Source: Desulfurispirillum indicum S5 (GTDB lineage Bacteria; Chrysiogenota; Chrysiogenetes; Chrysiogenales; Chrysiogenaceae). Taken from it: a stretch of 64,000 nt of DNA. The stretch is from the NCBI RefSeq assembly GCF_000177635.2, contig NC_014836.1, positions 1-64,000 on the forward strand, read 5' to 3'. The position numbers were made by a program, and so were the translations under genes. Numbering within the stretch: the first letter of the stretch is position 1; every line of letters begins with the position of its first letter. Shown piece by piece: positions 24,652-33,277 of this stretch. The notes under the pieces were generated by a model. The model made no database searches. It was given only the letters and a program-made list of their open reading frames with translations, and was not told where the DNA came from.

Positions 24652-25581
24652 CTAATCGGCAAAGCTGAAATGGCTTGAATCGACTCCCAGTTCATACATC
24701 ATAACGCGCAGCGAGTCGAATTCCTCGTCGCGGGTTGCCACGAACGAGGATGCCTCCAGTTGCTGCAGGGCCGTGATTCCCTGCTGATAGGTATGCATGG
24801 AGACCAGGGTTTCCTGCAGGCGCTCCAGCAGGGTGTCCGCCAGGTCACTGCGCAGGGAGAGCGTATTGGAGGGGACTGGTTCGGATATGGTTAATATCAG
24901 CAGGCCTTCCTGCAGTTCAGGCCAGTCGCTCTGCATGGCCCGAATGACATCATCTTTGGCGGCTCCCAGGTGGGCGTGCCCGTTATACACCGCCAGCACG
25001 ACGCTGTCATGGCTTCCCATATAGCGAACCGTGTTGAAATACCAGGACATATCGATTTTTTCACTCTGATAGAGATACCAGCGGGGAAAGAGTGCACCCG
25101 CCAGGGTTGCCGGATGCACCAGGGCAATGTCCTTGTCTTTCCAGCTGCGGATATCTTCGGTAATGCCGGTATCGTGGCGGGTGAACACAATACTGCGATA
25201 GTCTGCTCCGTGGGTCAGGTCGACCAGACGGGCAACGGGGAGAACGTATCCTCGTTCGTGCATCAGCACATAGTTGAGGCTGCCAAGAACGGCGGCATCA
25301 ATAACCTGTTCTTCCAGTTCGCGGGCAATGGCACCATAGCTGTCCAGCAGTTTGATGCGAACATTCATATGGAGGACATCGGAAAGATATTCGGTGAGGG
25401 GCTGGTAGCGGCGACGCTGTTCAAAGACATTCTTCTCCGGCAGGACGCCGATGACCAGGGTTTCTTCACGTATTATCCGCGTACTGGGAGCATTGACCTC
25501 AGAGGGGTTTCGCTCACAGGAGCTCAGCAGGCCGCAGATCAGCAGAAGCGCAGACACCGCCAGGATGGGAAAGCGCCCCAT
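24652..25581 (-). CDS. PhnD-like periplasmic substrate-binding lipoprotein
   Basis: The 309-residue protein has a lipoprotein signal (LLLICGLLSSC, lipobox LSSC). The PhnD/phosphonate-type binding fold includes LVIGVLPEKN, AAVLGSLNYVLMHERG and HLGAAKDDVIRAM. No ABC permease or ATPase lies nearby. Instead the kinase gene follows 23 bp later, so it probably presents a ligand to the kinase, as other PhnD-type proteins do for sensor kinases. I use the ATG at 25581, just after the NIF3 stop; 25614 is the alternative. The ligand cannot be read from the sequence. Confidence 0.82.
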   Translation of the reverse strand: MGRFPILAVSALLLICGLLSSCERNPSEVNAPSTRIIREETLVIGVLPEKNVFEQRRRYQPLTEYLSDVLHMNVRIKLLDSYGAIARELEEQVIDAAVLGSLNYVLMHERGYVLPVARLVDLTHGADYRSIVFTRHDTGITEDIRSWKDKDIALVHPATLAGALFPRWYLYQSEKIDMSWYFNTVRYMGSHDSVVLAVYNGHAHLGAAKDDVIRAMQSDWPELQEGLLILTISEPVPSNTLSLRSDLADTLLERLQETLVSMHTYQQGITALQQLEASSFVATRDEEFDSLRVMMYELGVDSSHFSFAD

Positions 25582-25585
25582 GGTT

Positions 25586-26686
25586 TCACCACACCTGCAG
25601 TGGGTTGGCTTCACAGCTGCTTTTCACCACTGTGACCGTGGGAAAGGCGTCGCAGATAATTTTTTCCATCAGATCACTGAAAATGCGCTCAGTTCCGAAG
25701 TGCCCGCAGTCGATGACTGTCAGGCCATTTTCAATGGCCCATATGGCGTCATGGTATTTGAGGTCTCCGGTGATATAGACATCAGCCCCTGCCTTGCTGG
25801 CCTGTTTGACCAGTGATCCGCCTGAACCGGTGACAACAGCCACCTGGCTGATCTGCTCCGCTCCACCATTGGCTACACTCACGTGGGTGAGGCCCAGGGT
25901 CTTTTTTAGCTGTTCAACGAGCTCTGGCAGAGTTTTCGGCTGTTCAAAGCTGCCGATACGGCCCAGACCCACTGAGGCGCGTCCGGTCTTCAGGGGGATC
26001 AGGTCGATGGGTGGAGTATGGTAGGGATGGGTCATGTAAATGGCGTTGGTGACATTCTCCACGTCATTGACGTGGACGGTGGCTTCCAGGCGGAATTCGC
26101 TGCACTCTTCGTTCATCTTGGCGCGGTGGTCGTCAAGATTCTTGTAGGTGGCGCGACCTTCAGAGATAAAGGCGCGATGGGTGAAGGGGCCCAGAACGCC
26201 TGCGCCAGCCTTGTACATGGCCTGGGAGATGCTCTCCAGGGCGTCTTCATCCCGGGGCAGGCAGACGATCACCTTATAGAGTTCGTCGACGTTTTCCATC
26301 ACCAGGGGACTTTGCACCTTGATGTGCAGCAGTTGGCACAGGTAGTCATTAAGCCCTCCCCAGGCGATATCGATATTGGTGTGGGCACAGTAGACCTGGA
26401 TGCCGCGGCGCAGCGCTTCGGTTGCCAGGGCTGTTTCCGAGGAAGGGCTTGTCAGGAGTTTCTTTACCGGTTTCATCAGTACCGGATGGTGGGTGATGAC
26501 AAGCCCGGCGCCGCAGCGCGTCGCCTCATCCAGTACAGCGGGAGTCAGTTCCAGAGCCAGGAGGATGGTGCCGACGCGCTGGTTATCATCGCCAATCAGG
26601 AGGCCGCAGTTATCCCAGCTTTCGGCCAGCTCAAGGGGTGCGATGGACTCCAGGTGCGAAAACAGGCTTTTCAGCGATAAAGGCAT
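25586..26686 (-). CDS. NIF3/YqfO-type metal-binding hydrolase-like protein
   Basis: This 366-residue member of the NIF3 (DUF34) family has the metal-binding His motifs LVITHHPVLM and CAHTNIDIAWGGLND in the N-terminal half and GDLKYHDAI with DCGHFGTE in the C-terminal half. A PII/CutA-like inserted domain sits between them (about residues 135-235), as in Bacillus YqfO. Family function is unsettled; GTP cyclohydrolase and metal-insertion roles have been proposed. It is first in a tight minus-strand run leading into the PhnD-kinase-regulator genes. Confidence 0.9.
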   Translation of the reverse strand: MPLSLKSLFSHLESIAPLELAESWDNCGLLIGDDNQRVGTILLALELTPAVLDEATRCGAGLVITHHPVLMKPVKKLLTSPSSETALATEALRRGIQVYCAHTNIDIAWGGLNDYLCQLLHIKVQSPLVMENVDELYKVIVCLPRDEDALESISQAMYKAGAGVLGPFTHRAFISEGRATYKNLDDHRAKMNEECSEFRLEATVHVNDVENVTNAIYMTHPYHTPPIDLIPLKTGRASVGLGRIGSFEQPKTLPELVEQLKKTLGLTHVSVANGGAEQISQVAVVTGSGGSLVKQASKAGADVYITGDLKYHDAIWAIENGLTVIDCGHFGTERIFSDLMEKIICDAFPTVTVVKSSCEANPLQVW

Positions 26687-26738
26687 AATTCCTCCTCGTA
26701 GTCGTGTATCATCCAGTGAAAAAAACCACTTCCTGCAC

Positions 26739-26768
26739 TTGTCAATTGATGACGGAATTGGTTATAGT
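26739..26768 (+). promoter_or_regulatory. Candidate promoter for the HD-GYP and diguanylate cyclase genes
   Basis: TTGTCA (26739-26744) and TATAGT (26763-26768) are separated by 18 bp in the divergent spacer between the NIF3 and HD-GYP genes. The implied untranslated leader is about 120 nt. I see no recognisable riboswitch in it. Confidence 0.45.
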
Positions 26769-26892
26769 CGGCGATTGTGGTTTCGGTATCGTTCAGGTTT
26801 TCCCATCGGGATGATATGTTGCAGATATTCAACATGGCAGTCAGTTTTCAGTTTCCACTTCGCAACGCGTTTCTGTAACAGGATAGTACACA

Positions 26893-28083
26893 ATGGATTT
26901 TAAAAAAACCATAAAAGTTGACAGCATGAGCTTGGGATATACCACTGCTGAGGAGGTTCGGGATGGTGCCGGCAACCTGGTTGTGGAAGAGGGAATCCGC
27001 CTCTATTCGCCTGCGGTCAAGCGGTTGAAGGACGCGGGTATTCGCGAAATCGTCGTATACAAAGGCAAGCGTCGCAATCCGCAGTCCCAGGAGCGCCTGA
27101 AGGACTGGGAGCCGGGGCAGACCGAACAAACTCCCTATCGCCATGAGATGGGGATTATTCGCGCTTCCTATGATTTTCTGGCGACCCTGCTGCACAATAA
27201 CTCACAGCAGATCAGCCGGGGCCAGGCAGCCAGCCTCTCCCCGGACCAGATATCCGGCCACCTGCAGGAGCTCATGGAGAGTTACCTGCGCAACTACCGT
27301 ACCCTGCTGAGCCTCAGCGGAATGGTCAACAAGCAGTTTCCTCCCCAGGTGCAGCATGCCCTGCGGCGTACCCTGATTAGCCTGGTGCTGGCAGCCCATG
27401 TGAACAAGGCGCGCCGCGAGCCCACCATTCATATGGCTACGGCAGCTTTGCTGGCGGATATCGGCATGCTGCGCATTCCTCAGGATCTTCTCAGTAAACC
27501 CGGCAAACTCAGCGATGATGAACGCCGGCTGCTGGAGACTCATCCCGTCATTGGAGCCAGACTGCTGCAGGAGAAGGGTTTTCCCCAGGAAGTCCTCCTC
27601 TATGTGCTGCAGCACCATGAACGATTTGACGGCACCGGATATCCCCGCCAGCTGGGCAGTGACAAGATATCCCTGGGAGGAGCCCTGGTTGGACTGTGCG
27701 ATGCCTACTGCGCCATGACCTCAAGTCGCAGTTACCGCAGCGCCGAGAATCCGACCCTGGTTCTGGTGAAACTGCTTCAGGGCAAGGGAGTTGTCCACCA
27801 TCCGGAACTGGTGGACAAGCTGGTACGCTATATCGGTGTCTTTCCCATCGGCAGCATTGTGAAACTTTCCACGGGTGAAGTGGGTGTGGTGAACCAGCAC
27901 TCTCCCGAAGCTCCCACGGCTCCGCGGGTGGCCGTTGCCCTGGATGGCAGCGGGAAAAAGGTTCCTCGCCCCTTTTTACGCGATCTGAAGCTGGAAACGG
28001 ATATCAAGGTGGCCCGCGCCATTGACCCCGAAAACGTCAACCTTGACGTAGCCCCGCTGCTCTATCTGTCCTCAAAGGCATAG
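26893..28083 (+). CDS. HD-GYP domain protein with a degenerate metal site
   Basis: The 396-residue soluble protein has an N-terminal region of unknown type, then an HD-GYP core at about residues 165-320. The GYP part HHERFDGTGYP is intact. The HD motif reads LLADIGMLRIP where LLHDIGKLGIP is expected, so the metal-ligand His and the usual Lys are lost. C-di-GMP hydrolysis may be absent or altered, leaving binding or a regulatory role. The next gene, a diguanylate cyclase, begins 2 bp after its stop, so the two are co-expressed. Confidence 0.86.
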   Translation: MDFKKTIKVDSMSLGYTTAEEVRDGAGNLVVEEGIRLYSPAVKRLKDAGIREIVVYKGKRRNPQSQERLKDWEPGQTEQTPYRHEMGIIRASYDFLATLLHNNSQQISRGQAASLSPDQISGHLQELMESYLRNYRTLLSLSGMVNKQFPPQVQHALRRTLISLVLAAHVNKARREPTIHMATAALLADIGMLRIPQDLLSKPGKLSDDERRLLETHPVIGARLLQEKGFPQEVLLYVLQHHERFDGTGYPRQLGSDKISLGGALVGLCDAYCAMTSSRSYRSAENPTLVLVKLLQGKGVVHHPELVDKLVRYIGVFPIGSIVKLSTGEVGVVNQHSPEAPTAPRVAVALDGSGKKVPRPFLRDLKLETDIKVARAIDPENVNLDVAPLLYLSSKA

Positions 28084-28085
28084 AC

Positions 28086-28991
28086 TTGAAAAAACACCCT
28101 GACCAGCACCCGACGTTTTTTCAGAACTTCCCCGACCCGGAATTCCTCTTCCCGGTACTGGATCAGCATGTGTGCCTGTGCCAGCTGGATGCCCATGGAG
28201 TGATTGGCAATGTGAGCACGGGATTTGCGCGCCTGTGTGGCTACGATCGCAGTGAACTTCTCGGCAAACCCCTGAGCCTGATTCGTCATCCAAAAATGTC
28301 CGGGAAGCACTTTCAGCGCATCTGGGAGATGGCCCTGGCCAATGAGCGCTGGGAGGGGGAGCTGAAGATTCTGACCCGTGATGGCCGCCAGATATGGGTT
28401 GACAGTTACCTCTGTCCCCTGCCGGACAGTGATGGCTATATCGCGGTTCTCAAAGATGTTACCGGGCATCGTGAACTTGAGGAGACCATTATCAAACTCT
28501 ATGAAGTCAAGCAGCTTTCCATGCTTGACCCGCTGACCCAGGTATATAACCGCTACAAACTCAGTGAAACCCTGAAAAAGGAGACCACCCGGGCGCAGCG
28601 CTACCGCAGCCACCTGAGCTTTATTTTCCTGGATGTCGATCACTTTAAAGCGATCAATGATGAACATGGGCATAACCGGGGAGATGAGGTGCTGCGACAG
28701 ATTGCCGAACTCATCAAGAACATGCTGCGCCAGAGTGATACCTTCGGGCGTTGGGGAGGGGAGGAGTTTATCATTGTCCTGCCCCATGCCAGCCTGGATG
28801 ATGCCAGTATGAAAGCCGAGCAGCTGCGCCTGGCAGTAGAGCAGGCGCCACTGAGTATCGGCTCAATTACCTGCAGCTTCGGAGTCACGGAATATCAGCT
28901 GGGCGAGCCCCACGATCAGCTGATCCAGCGTGCCGACCGGGCGCTCTATATCGCCAAACAGACCGGGCGCAACCGAGTGGTGGCCCTGTAA
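28086..28991 (+). CDS. PAS-GGDEF diguanylate cyclase
   Basis: The 301-residue cytoplasmic protein has a PAS domain near residues 25-130 (GFARLCGYDRSELLGKP, then the WVDSYLCPLPDSDG strand) and a GGDEF domain at about 140-300 with DVDHFKAINDEHGHNRGDE and the active-site motif GGEEF. It should make c-di-GMP. Translation starts at a TTG codon (28086), 2 bp after the HD-GYP stop. It converges with uspA. Confidence 0.93.
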   Translation: MKKHPDQHPTFFQNFPDPEFLFPVLDQHVCLCQLDAHGVIGNVSTGFARLCGYDRSELLGKPLSLIRHPKMSGKHFQRIWEMALANERWEGELKILTRDGRQIWVDSYLCPLPDSDGYIAVLKDVTGHRELEETIIKLYEVKQLSMLDPLTQVYNRYKLSETLKKETTRAQRYRSHLSFIFLDVDHFKAINDEHGHNRGDEVLRQIAELIKNMLRQSDTFGRWGGEEFIIVLPHASLDDASMKAEQLRLAVEQAPLSIGSITCSFGVTEYQLGEPHDQLIQRADRALYIAKQTGRNRVVAL

Positions 28992-29001
28992 GAGTACCGT
29001 C

Positions 29002-29427
29002 TCAGAACAGCATTACCGGGCACTTGACCGCATGCAGTACATAGTTGGCCACTGAGCCGAACAGCACATCACTCACTTCCCCCCGCCCGCGACGGCCCAT
29101 AATCACCATATGAAAGCCCTCATCATTGGCAATGCGGCTGATGCGCTCACGGGGCGAACCAAACTCCAGGCGCTTTTCCACCGCAATCCCTGCCCGCTCA
29201 AGAATGGCGGCATAGCTTTGCAGCATGTCCTCGCCGGACTGCCGCGCGTTCTCACGGATCATATCCACCTGGAAGTCGGGAATCATGCGATAGGTGAGCT
29301 TTTCCATATTGATGACATAGAGCAGGGTCAGTTTCGGGGGAAACTGCTCCTTATGGGCGATGATCATACTGAGAGTGCGGCGGGCCGTATCGGAGTTGTC
29401 GACGGGAACCAGAATTTTGACATCCAT
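29002..29427 (-). CDS. Universal stress protein (UspA family)
   Basis: The 141-residue protein begins MDVKILVPVDNS and ends with the ATP-binding pattern GRRGRGEVSDVLFGSVANYVL (G-2x-G-9x-G-S), so it belongs to the ATP-binding Usp subgroup. I use the ATG at 29427 with its CAGGAG site; the frame is open to 29469. It stands alone between the diguanylate cyclase and the TRAP transporter. Confidence 0.93.
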   Translation of the reverse strand: MDVKILVPVDNSDTARRTLSMIIAHKEQFPPKLTLLYVINMEKLTYRMIPDFQVDMIRENARQSGEDMLQSYAAILERAGIAVEKRLEFGSPRERISRIANDEGFHMVIMGRRGRGEVSDVLFGSVANYVLHAVKCPVMLF

Positions 29428-29462
29428 AACAGTACTCCTGGGGTGATCTGTTGATAAAGAGT

Positions 29463-29499
29463 GTTTCACACAAAGCCCTCAAAGACACCAAGAAAGGCA
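29463..29499. repeat. CACAAAG-rich intergenic element, copy 1
   Basis: TTTCACACAAAGCCCTCAAA and the following GACACCAAGAAAGG resemble 60619-60656 (TTTCACACAAAGCTCACAAA, then GGCACAAAGGAAAG). Similar short tracts occur between genes in many delta-like anaerobe genomes. The role is unknown. Confidence 0.4.
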
Positions 29500-29720
29500 A
29501 TGCCGCGCTCGCCTGCTACGCTCAATCTCCCCCGTGTGCTTGCTTCTGCCAGTCAGCGCCGACTGAAACGCTGGCAGCCCGCAGGGTCGTCGCCATGAGG
29601 GCGGCGACCGCAAACTCAGTCCGGGATGACGGTTGTTTGCGGCCCCAGTTTCAGACAAGCTGATGGCAGAAATCTGGGGGTTGCTTTTGCGTCACTTTTG
29701 GCAGGTCAAAAGTGGCAGAT
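29500..29720. repeat. Structured intergenic region with CACTTTTG hairpin
   Basis: This gene-free stretch between uspA and dctM holds several inverted repeats: CTGCCAG with CTGGCAG (about 29547-29577), GACCGCAAAC with a partner near 29632-29642, and CACTTTTG gcaggt CAAAAGTG (29693-29714). The last one, preceded by GGGGGTTGCTTTTGCG, resembles hairpins at 39209-39234 and 39509-39537. Confidence 0.45.
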
Positions 29721-31019
29721 TCACCCTCCGTACCCATACAGCCAGCGCGGCAGGAACAGCACAAAATCGGGCCAGAAGGTCAGCACCAGTAGTACCCCAA
29801 GCTGGATGAGCAGGAAGGGGGCCACGGCTTTGGTGACGTAGAGAATATTGCGGTTGGCCACAGTACCGGCGATGTACAGGCTGACTCCCAGCGGCGGTGT
29901 GGCGTAACCAATACCCAGGTTCACGGTCATCAGCAGGCCGAAGTGCATGGGGTCGATGCCGAAGCGCGAAAGCATGGGGTAGAGGATGGGGGTCAGGATG
30001 ATAGTGGCCGAGATAATATCCATGAACATGCCGATGAGCAGGAGGATAATCCCCACCGCCAGCAGGAAGATCCACTGGGAGTGAATGTTGGAGACCACGG
30101 CATTGGTGATCTGCCCCGGAATCTGCTCGAAGGTCAGGTATTCGCCGAATACGGAAGCGCCGGCCACGATGATCAACAGGGTGGATGAAGTGACCGCCGA
30201 GGAGACCACCACCTTTTTCACCTGGGTCAGCTTCATGTCGCGGTGGATGACGATTTCCACGAAAAAGGCGTAGAAACAGGCCACCACGGCAGCCTCGTTG
30301 GCGGTAAAGAGGCCGGAGTAGATGCCGCCGAAGATGATCACCGGCAGCATCAGCGCCCAGAAGCTGTCCTTCAGGGTTTTGAAGACTTCTGCCGGGCTTG
30401 GTTTGGGTGCCAGGTCAATATCGGGCAGGCGGCGGCAGTAGAAATAGGCATAGAGGGACATGGCTGCCATGATCAGGAGGCCGGGCATAAAGCCGGTCAG
30501 GAAGAACGCCTCCAAAGAGACATTGGTCACCATGGCGTAGAGAATCATGGCGATGGAGGGAGGGATGACCACGCCCAGAATGGGTGCGGTGGTCATGACG
30601 CCAATGCTGAACTGTTCGGGATAACGGTGCCTGATGAGGGCGGGAATCATAAAGCCGCCGATGGCCACCACCGTGGCCACCGTGGAACCGGAAATGGCCC
30701 CGAAGAAGCCACAGGCCAGAATACCGGCCATGGCCAGGCCACCGGGCAGGGAGCCCACCAGCACGTTGGCAGTCTTGATGAGTTTTTCCACAATGGAGCC
30801 GGTGGTCATGATATTGCCGCACAGGACAAAGAAGAGCACCACGATGAGGGCGAACTTGTCCATGCTGCGGTAGAGGACTTCGATGACGATCATGGGATCT
30901 ATGCCGATGAAGTAGCCAAGTCCTGCCAACCCCACGAAAAAGAGCACAATGAACACGGGAACTGTGGCGGCCAGGGCCCCCAGCAGCAGGGCCAGAATGA
31001 TGAGGTATGAGGTATCCAT
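29721..31019 (-). CDS. dctM: TRAP transporter large permease DctM
   Basis: The 432-residue protein has about twelve membrane helices and DctM family blocks: GFFGAISGSTVATVVAIG, PPSIAMILYAMVT, GMFMDIISATIILTPIL and GIGYATPPLGVSLYIA. It is the sodium-coupled channel subunit of a TRAP uptake system. It starts at 31019, directly after the dctQ stop. The substrate is not evident; organic acids are most common for this family. Confidence 0.96.
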   Translation of the reverse strand: MDTSYLIILALLLGALAATVPVFIVLFFVGLAGLGYFIGIDPMIVIEVLYRSMDKFALIVVLFFVLCGNIMTTGSIVEKLIKTANVLVGSLPGGLAMAGILACGFFGAISGSTVATVVAIGGFMIPALIRHRYPEQFSIGVMTTAPILGVVIPPSIAMILYAMVTNVSLEAFFLTGFMPGLLIMAAMSLYAYFYCRRLPDIDLAPKPSPAEVFKTLKDSFWALMLPVIIFGGIYSGLFTANEAAVVACFYAFFVEIVIHRDMKLTQVKKVVVSSAVTSSTLLIIVAGASVFGEYLTFEQIPGQITNAVVSNIHSQWIFLLAVGIILLLIGMFMDIISATIILTPILYPMLSRFGIDPMHFGLLMTVNLGIGYATPPLGVSLYIAGTVANRNILYVTKAVAPFLLIQLGVLLVLTFWPDFVLFLPRWLYGYGG

Positions 31020-31020
31020 G

Positions 31021-31533
31021 CTACGCGCCCTCCTCATCTGAAGTCGGGCTGCGCCAGTCCTGCCAGTCTTCCACAATCTGCATGCAGGTGCGGATGAACA
31101 TCATGAATCCCACCAGGGGCAGCAGGCTGTAGAAATACCACTCGGGAATCTGCAGGGTAGAGGTGCGGGCAAAGGGATCGTCATATACCAGTATGGTCAT
31201 GCCCAGGCCGAGCCAGATCATGATACCGGCAAAGACCAGTACCGCCACATGGCTCAGCACGGTAAGGGGCTTGTGGAAAATGGGCAGGAGCTGGGGAACG
31301 GCATCAATGCGGATGAGGGCCCGGCGGCGGATGGCGGCGCTGGCTCCCATGAAAGTGGTGAAAAAGATAACCTTGCGCACCACTTCATCAGACCAGTAAA
31401 GGCTGATATCGGTGGTCTTGCGCAGAATGATATTGGTCATGGCGGCGAAGAGAGCCATCATGACGGCCGTGAAGAGGCTCCAGTCTTCCACATGGCCAAG
31501 CAGGCGGTCCAAAAAGCGAAATGCTCGTTTCAT
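31021..31533 (-). CDS. dctQ: TRAP transporter small permease DctQ
   Basis: This 170-residue four-helix membrane protein has the DctQ core, ISLYWSDEVVRKVIFF, AAIRRRALIRIDAV and a C-terminal pair of helices. I use the ATG at 31533; the frame is open to 31716 but that would include the hairpin and part of dctP. It is adjacent to dctM and together they form the membrane part of the transporter. Confidence 0.94.
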   Translation of the reverse strand: MKRAFRFLDRLLGHVEDWSLFTAVMMALFAAMTNIILRKTTDISLYWSDEVVRKVIFFTTFMGASAAIRRRALIRIDAVPQLLPIFHKPLTVLSHVAVLVFAGIMIWLGLGMTILVYDDPFARTSTLQIPEWYFYSLLPLVGFMMFIRTCMQIVEDWQDWRSPTSDEEGA

Positions 31534-31558
31534 ACTGACATGACTCCAACAAAAAAAA

Positions 31559-31582
31559 GCCGGGAAGCACCTGCTTCCCGGC
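31559..31582 (-). terminator. Hairpin between dctP and dctQ
   Basis: GCCGGGAAGCA and TGCTTCCCGGC form an 11-bp stem with a 2-nt loop, followed on the minus strand by a run of T (31551-31558). It probably terminates or stabilises the dctP message, allowing more binding protein than permease to be made. Confidence 0.8.
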
Positions 31583-31627
31583 TTTTGCAGGCTTCTGAAA
31601 AACCCGCTGATTATGCCAGTAAATGAT

Positions 31628-32665
31628 TTATTTTTCCAGCGAATCCCGCACGCGCTGCAGATAATCGGCCCCGATCCGTTCACCCCAGGTCTTGTACACC
31701 GGCTCAGCCAGCTCAATCAGGCGTTGTCTGTCAGCGGCTGAAAGGGGAATGAACTCCACGCCCTTGGCTTTGGCAGCGGCGATCTGCTCCTCGTGCTGAA
31801 TCCTGGCCAGCTCGCGGGATTTGGCACTCTCTTCGGCGATGACATCCAGCAGGATTTCGCGCAGATCAGCGGGCAGGCGGTTGAGCCAGCGTTCGTTGAT
31901 CAGGTGGATAAAGAGGCCCTGGGCGTAGTTGACTTCGGTGAAGTACTTGGCCACATCGAATTTTCCGGTGATATTGCTGACGGTGGGTGTATGGTCAAGG
32001 CCGTCAATGACGCCGGTCTGCAGGGCCTGGGGAACATCAGGCCAGGGCATGACGGTAAAGCGGTTGCCCCAGGCGCGGTAAATATCGATATTGACAGGAG
32101 CTTCGGCGATACGGAAATTCACGCCCCGGGCATCTTCCAGGCTGCGTACCGGCTTGGTAGTGGCCCAGCCGTAGGTGCCGTAGCTGGTGATATCAACGGC
32201 GATGACTCCCTGGCGACGGGGGCTCTGGCGAAACTCTTCAAAGAGTTCTTCATCTTGAATGAACTTATCAAGTTTTTCGAAGGTGTCCACCACATAGGGC
32301 AGGTTCACGATTCCCAGCTTATCGGCCACATTGGCGGCTGCCACTGACGAAGAAAGCATTCCATGTACCGCGCCCATGCGCAGCTTGCTGATAACATCGC
32401 GCTCGCCACCCAACTGAGCCAGGGGACGGAAATCCACATAGAGTCTCCCGTTGGAGCGTTCCCAGACCTTGTCCCGGATGCGGTATCCGACGCCAACACC
32501 CTCAATGGCCGGGTGGGATATATTGGAAAGGATGTAGGTGTGCTCAGCTTTACTGGGATCGAAGGAAGGTTGCCAGGCGGCAGTGGGGTCGCTCTGGGCC
32601 TGTGCCGGCAGAGCAAGGGCGATACAGAAAACCAGTGCGCAGAATCTTCGCCAGGAAGCTATCAT
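31628..32665 (-). CDS. dctP: TRAP transporter substrate-binding protein DctP
   Basis: The 345-residue periplasmic protein has a signal peptide (LVFCIALALPAQAQ). The DctP family pattern includes YVDFRPLAQLGGERDVISKLRMG, VNFRIAEAPVNIDIYRAWG and PQALQTGVIDGLDHTP, with the Arg that binds the ligand carboxylate in VNFRIAE. An AGGAG site precedes the ATG. It is first in a dctP-dctQ-dctM run on the minus strand. Confidence 0.96.
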   Translation of the reverse strand: MIASWRRFCALVFCIALALPAQAQSDPTAAWQPSFDPSKAEHTYILSNISHPAIEGVGVGYRIRDKVWERSNGRLYVDFRPLAQLGGERDVISKLRMGAVHGMLSSSVAAANVADKLGIVNLPYVVDTFEKLDKFIQDEELFEEFRQSPRRQGVIAVDITSYGTYGWATTKPVRSLEDARGVNFRIAEAPVNIDIYRAWGNRFTVMPWPDVPQALQTGVIDGLDHTPTVSNITGKFDVAKYFTEVNYAQGLFIHLINERWLNRLPADLREILLDVIAEESAKSRELARIQHEEQIAAAKAKGVEFIPLSAADRQRLIELAEPVYKTWGERIGADYLQRVRDSLEK

Positions 32666-32875
32666 GTCTCTTCTCCTTTTTAAAACAGCGGTTGAAAGAA
32701 TCTAGCATAGGGTCAGCAAAAAGAAAACGGATGATTCAACCGGTGCTTCGATTTTCTTCTTCAGGAGGGGTTTCCCCTGACCGGTATTCGAGCGAAGCTG
32801 TTTGATGATGAGCGCAATCATCTATTTCGATAAAATTACTTGACTTTTGCGGAGAATTATCAAACTCTTGTCCCC

Positions 32876-33223
32876 ATGAAAATCTCACGCGTATTCGGCG
32901 CTACCATGCTGGTGTTGTTTCTGCTCTCCCAGAGCCTGATGGCGGGGAGCGTGCACAGTGTTGCCATTTCCGATGCCGGGCAGCTCAGCATGGACTCTGG
33001 CCACCACGGCCATCATAGTGCTGTCGATACCTCTTCTGACAGTGGCGAATGCGGTGACATGGCCAGCGGATTCTGCGACAGCTGCATCTGCCTGGCACCA
33101 GTGGGTCCCGCAGCCAGCCTGAGCTTTCATGTCAACCTGCTGGGCGCCCCTGTCATGGAGTACCACTCTTTCCTGCCCGATCCCCTCAGCGAAATCCTGC
33201 CCGAACCACCTCTCGCTTCCTGA
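32876..33223 (+). CDS. Small exported Cys/His-rich protein, paralogue 1
   Basis: The 115-residue product has a signal peptide (MKISRVFGATMLVLFLLSQS, then LMAG), a His cluster (SGHHGHHSA), a Cys group (GECGDMA, CDSCIC) and the C-terminus EILPEPPLAS. It resembles the 40111-40473 product over the signal, the Cys group and the PEPP tail. It comes 55 bp before the TolC-like gene of the CusCBA pump. Metal binding or sensing is inferred from composition and neighbours; I do not recognise the family. I chose this ATG because the membrane signal begins there. Confidence 0.7.
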   Translation: MKISRVFGATMLVLFLLSQSLMAGSVHSVAISDAGQLSMDSGHHGHHSAVDTSSDSGECGDMASGFCDSCICLAPVGPAASLSFHVNLLGAPVMEYHSFLPDPLSEILPEPPLAS

Positions 33224-33277
33224 CAAGAGCCGCTTGCCGACCGGTGTCGGTGTAACGTTTTTCGTCAGGAGAAAATC

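Noticed and set aside
24652-25581. Phosphonate ABC transporter binding protein
   Set aside because: No permease or ATPase genes are nearby; the tight link to a kinase makes a sensory role more likely.
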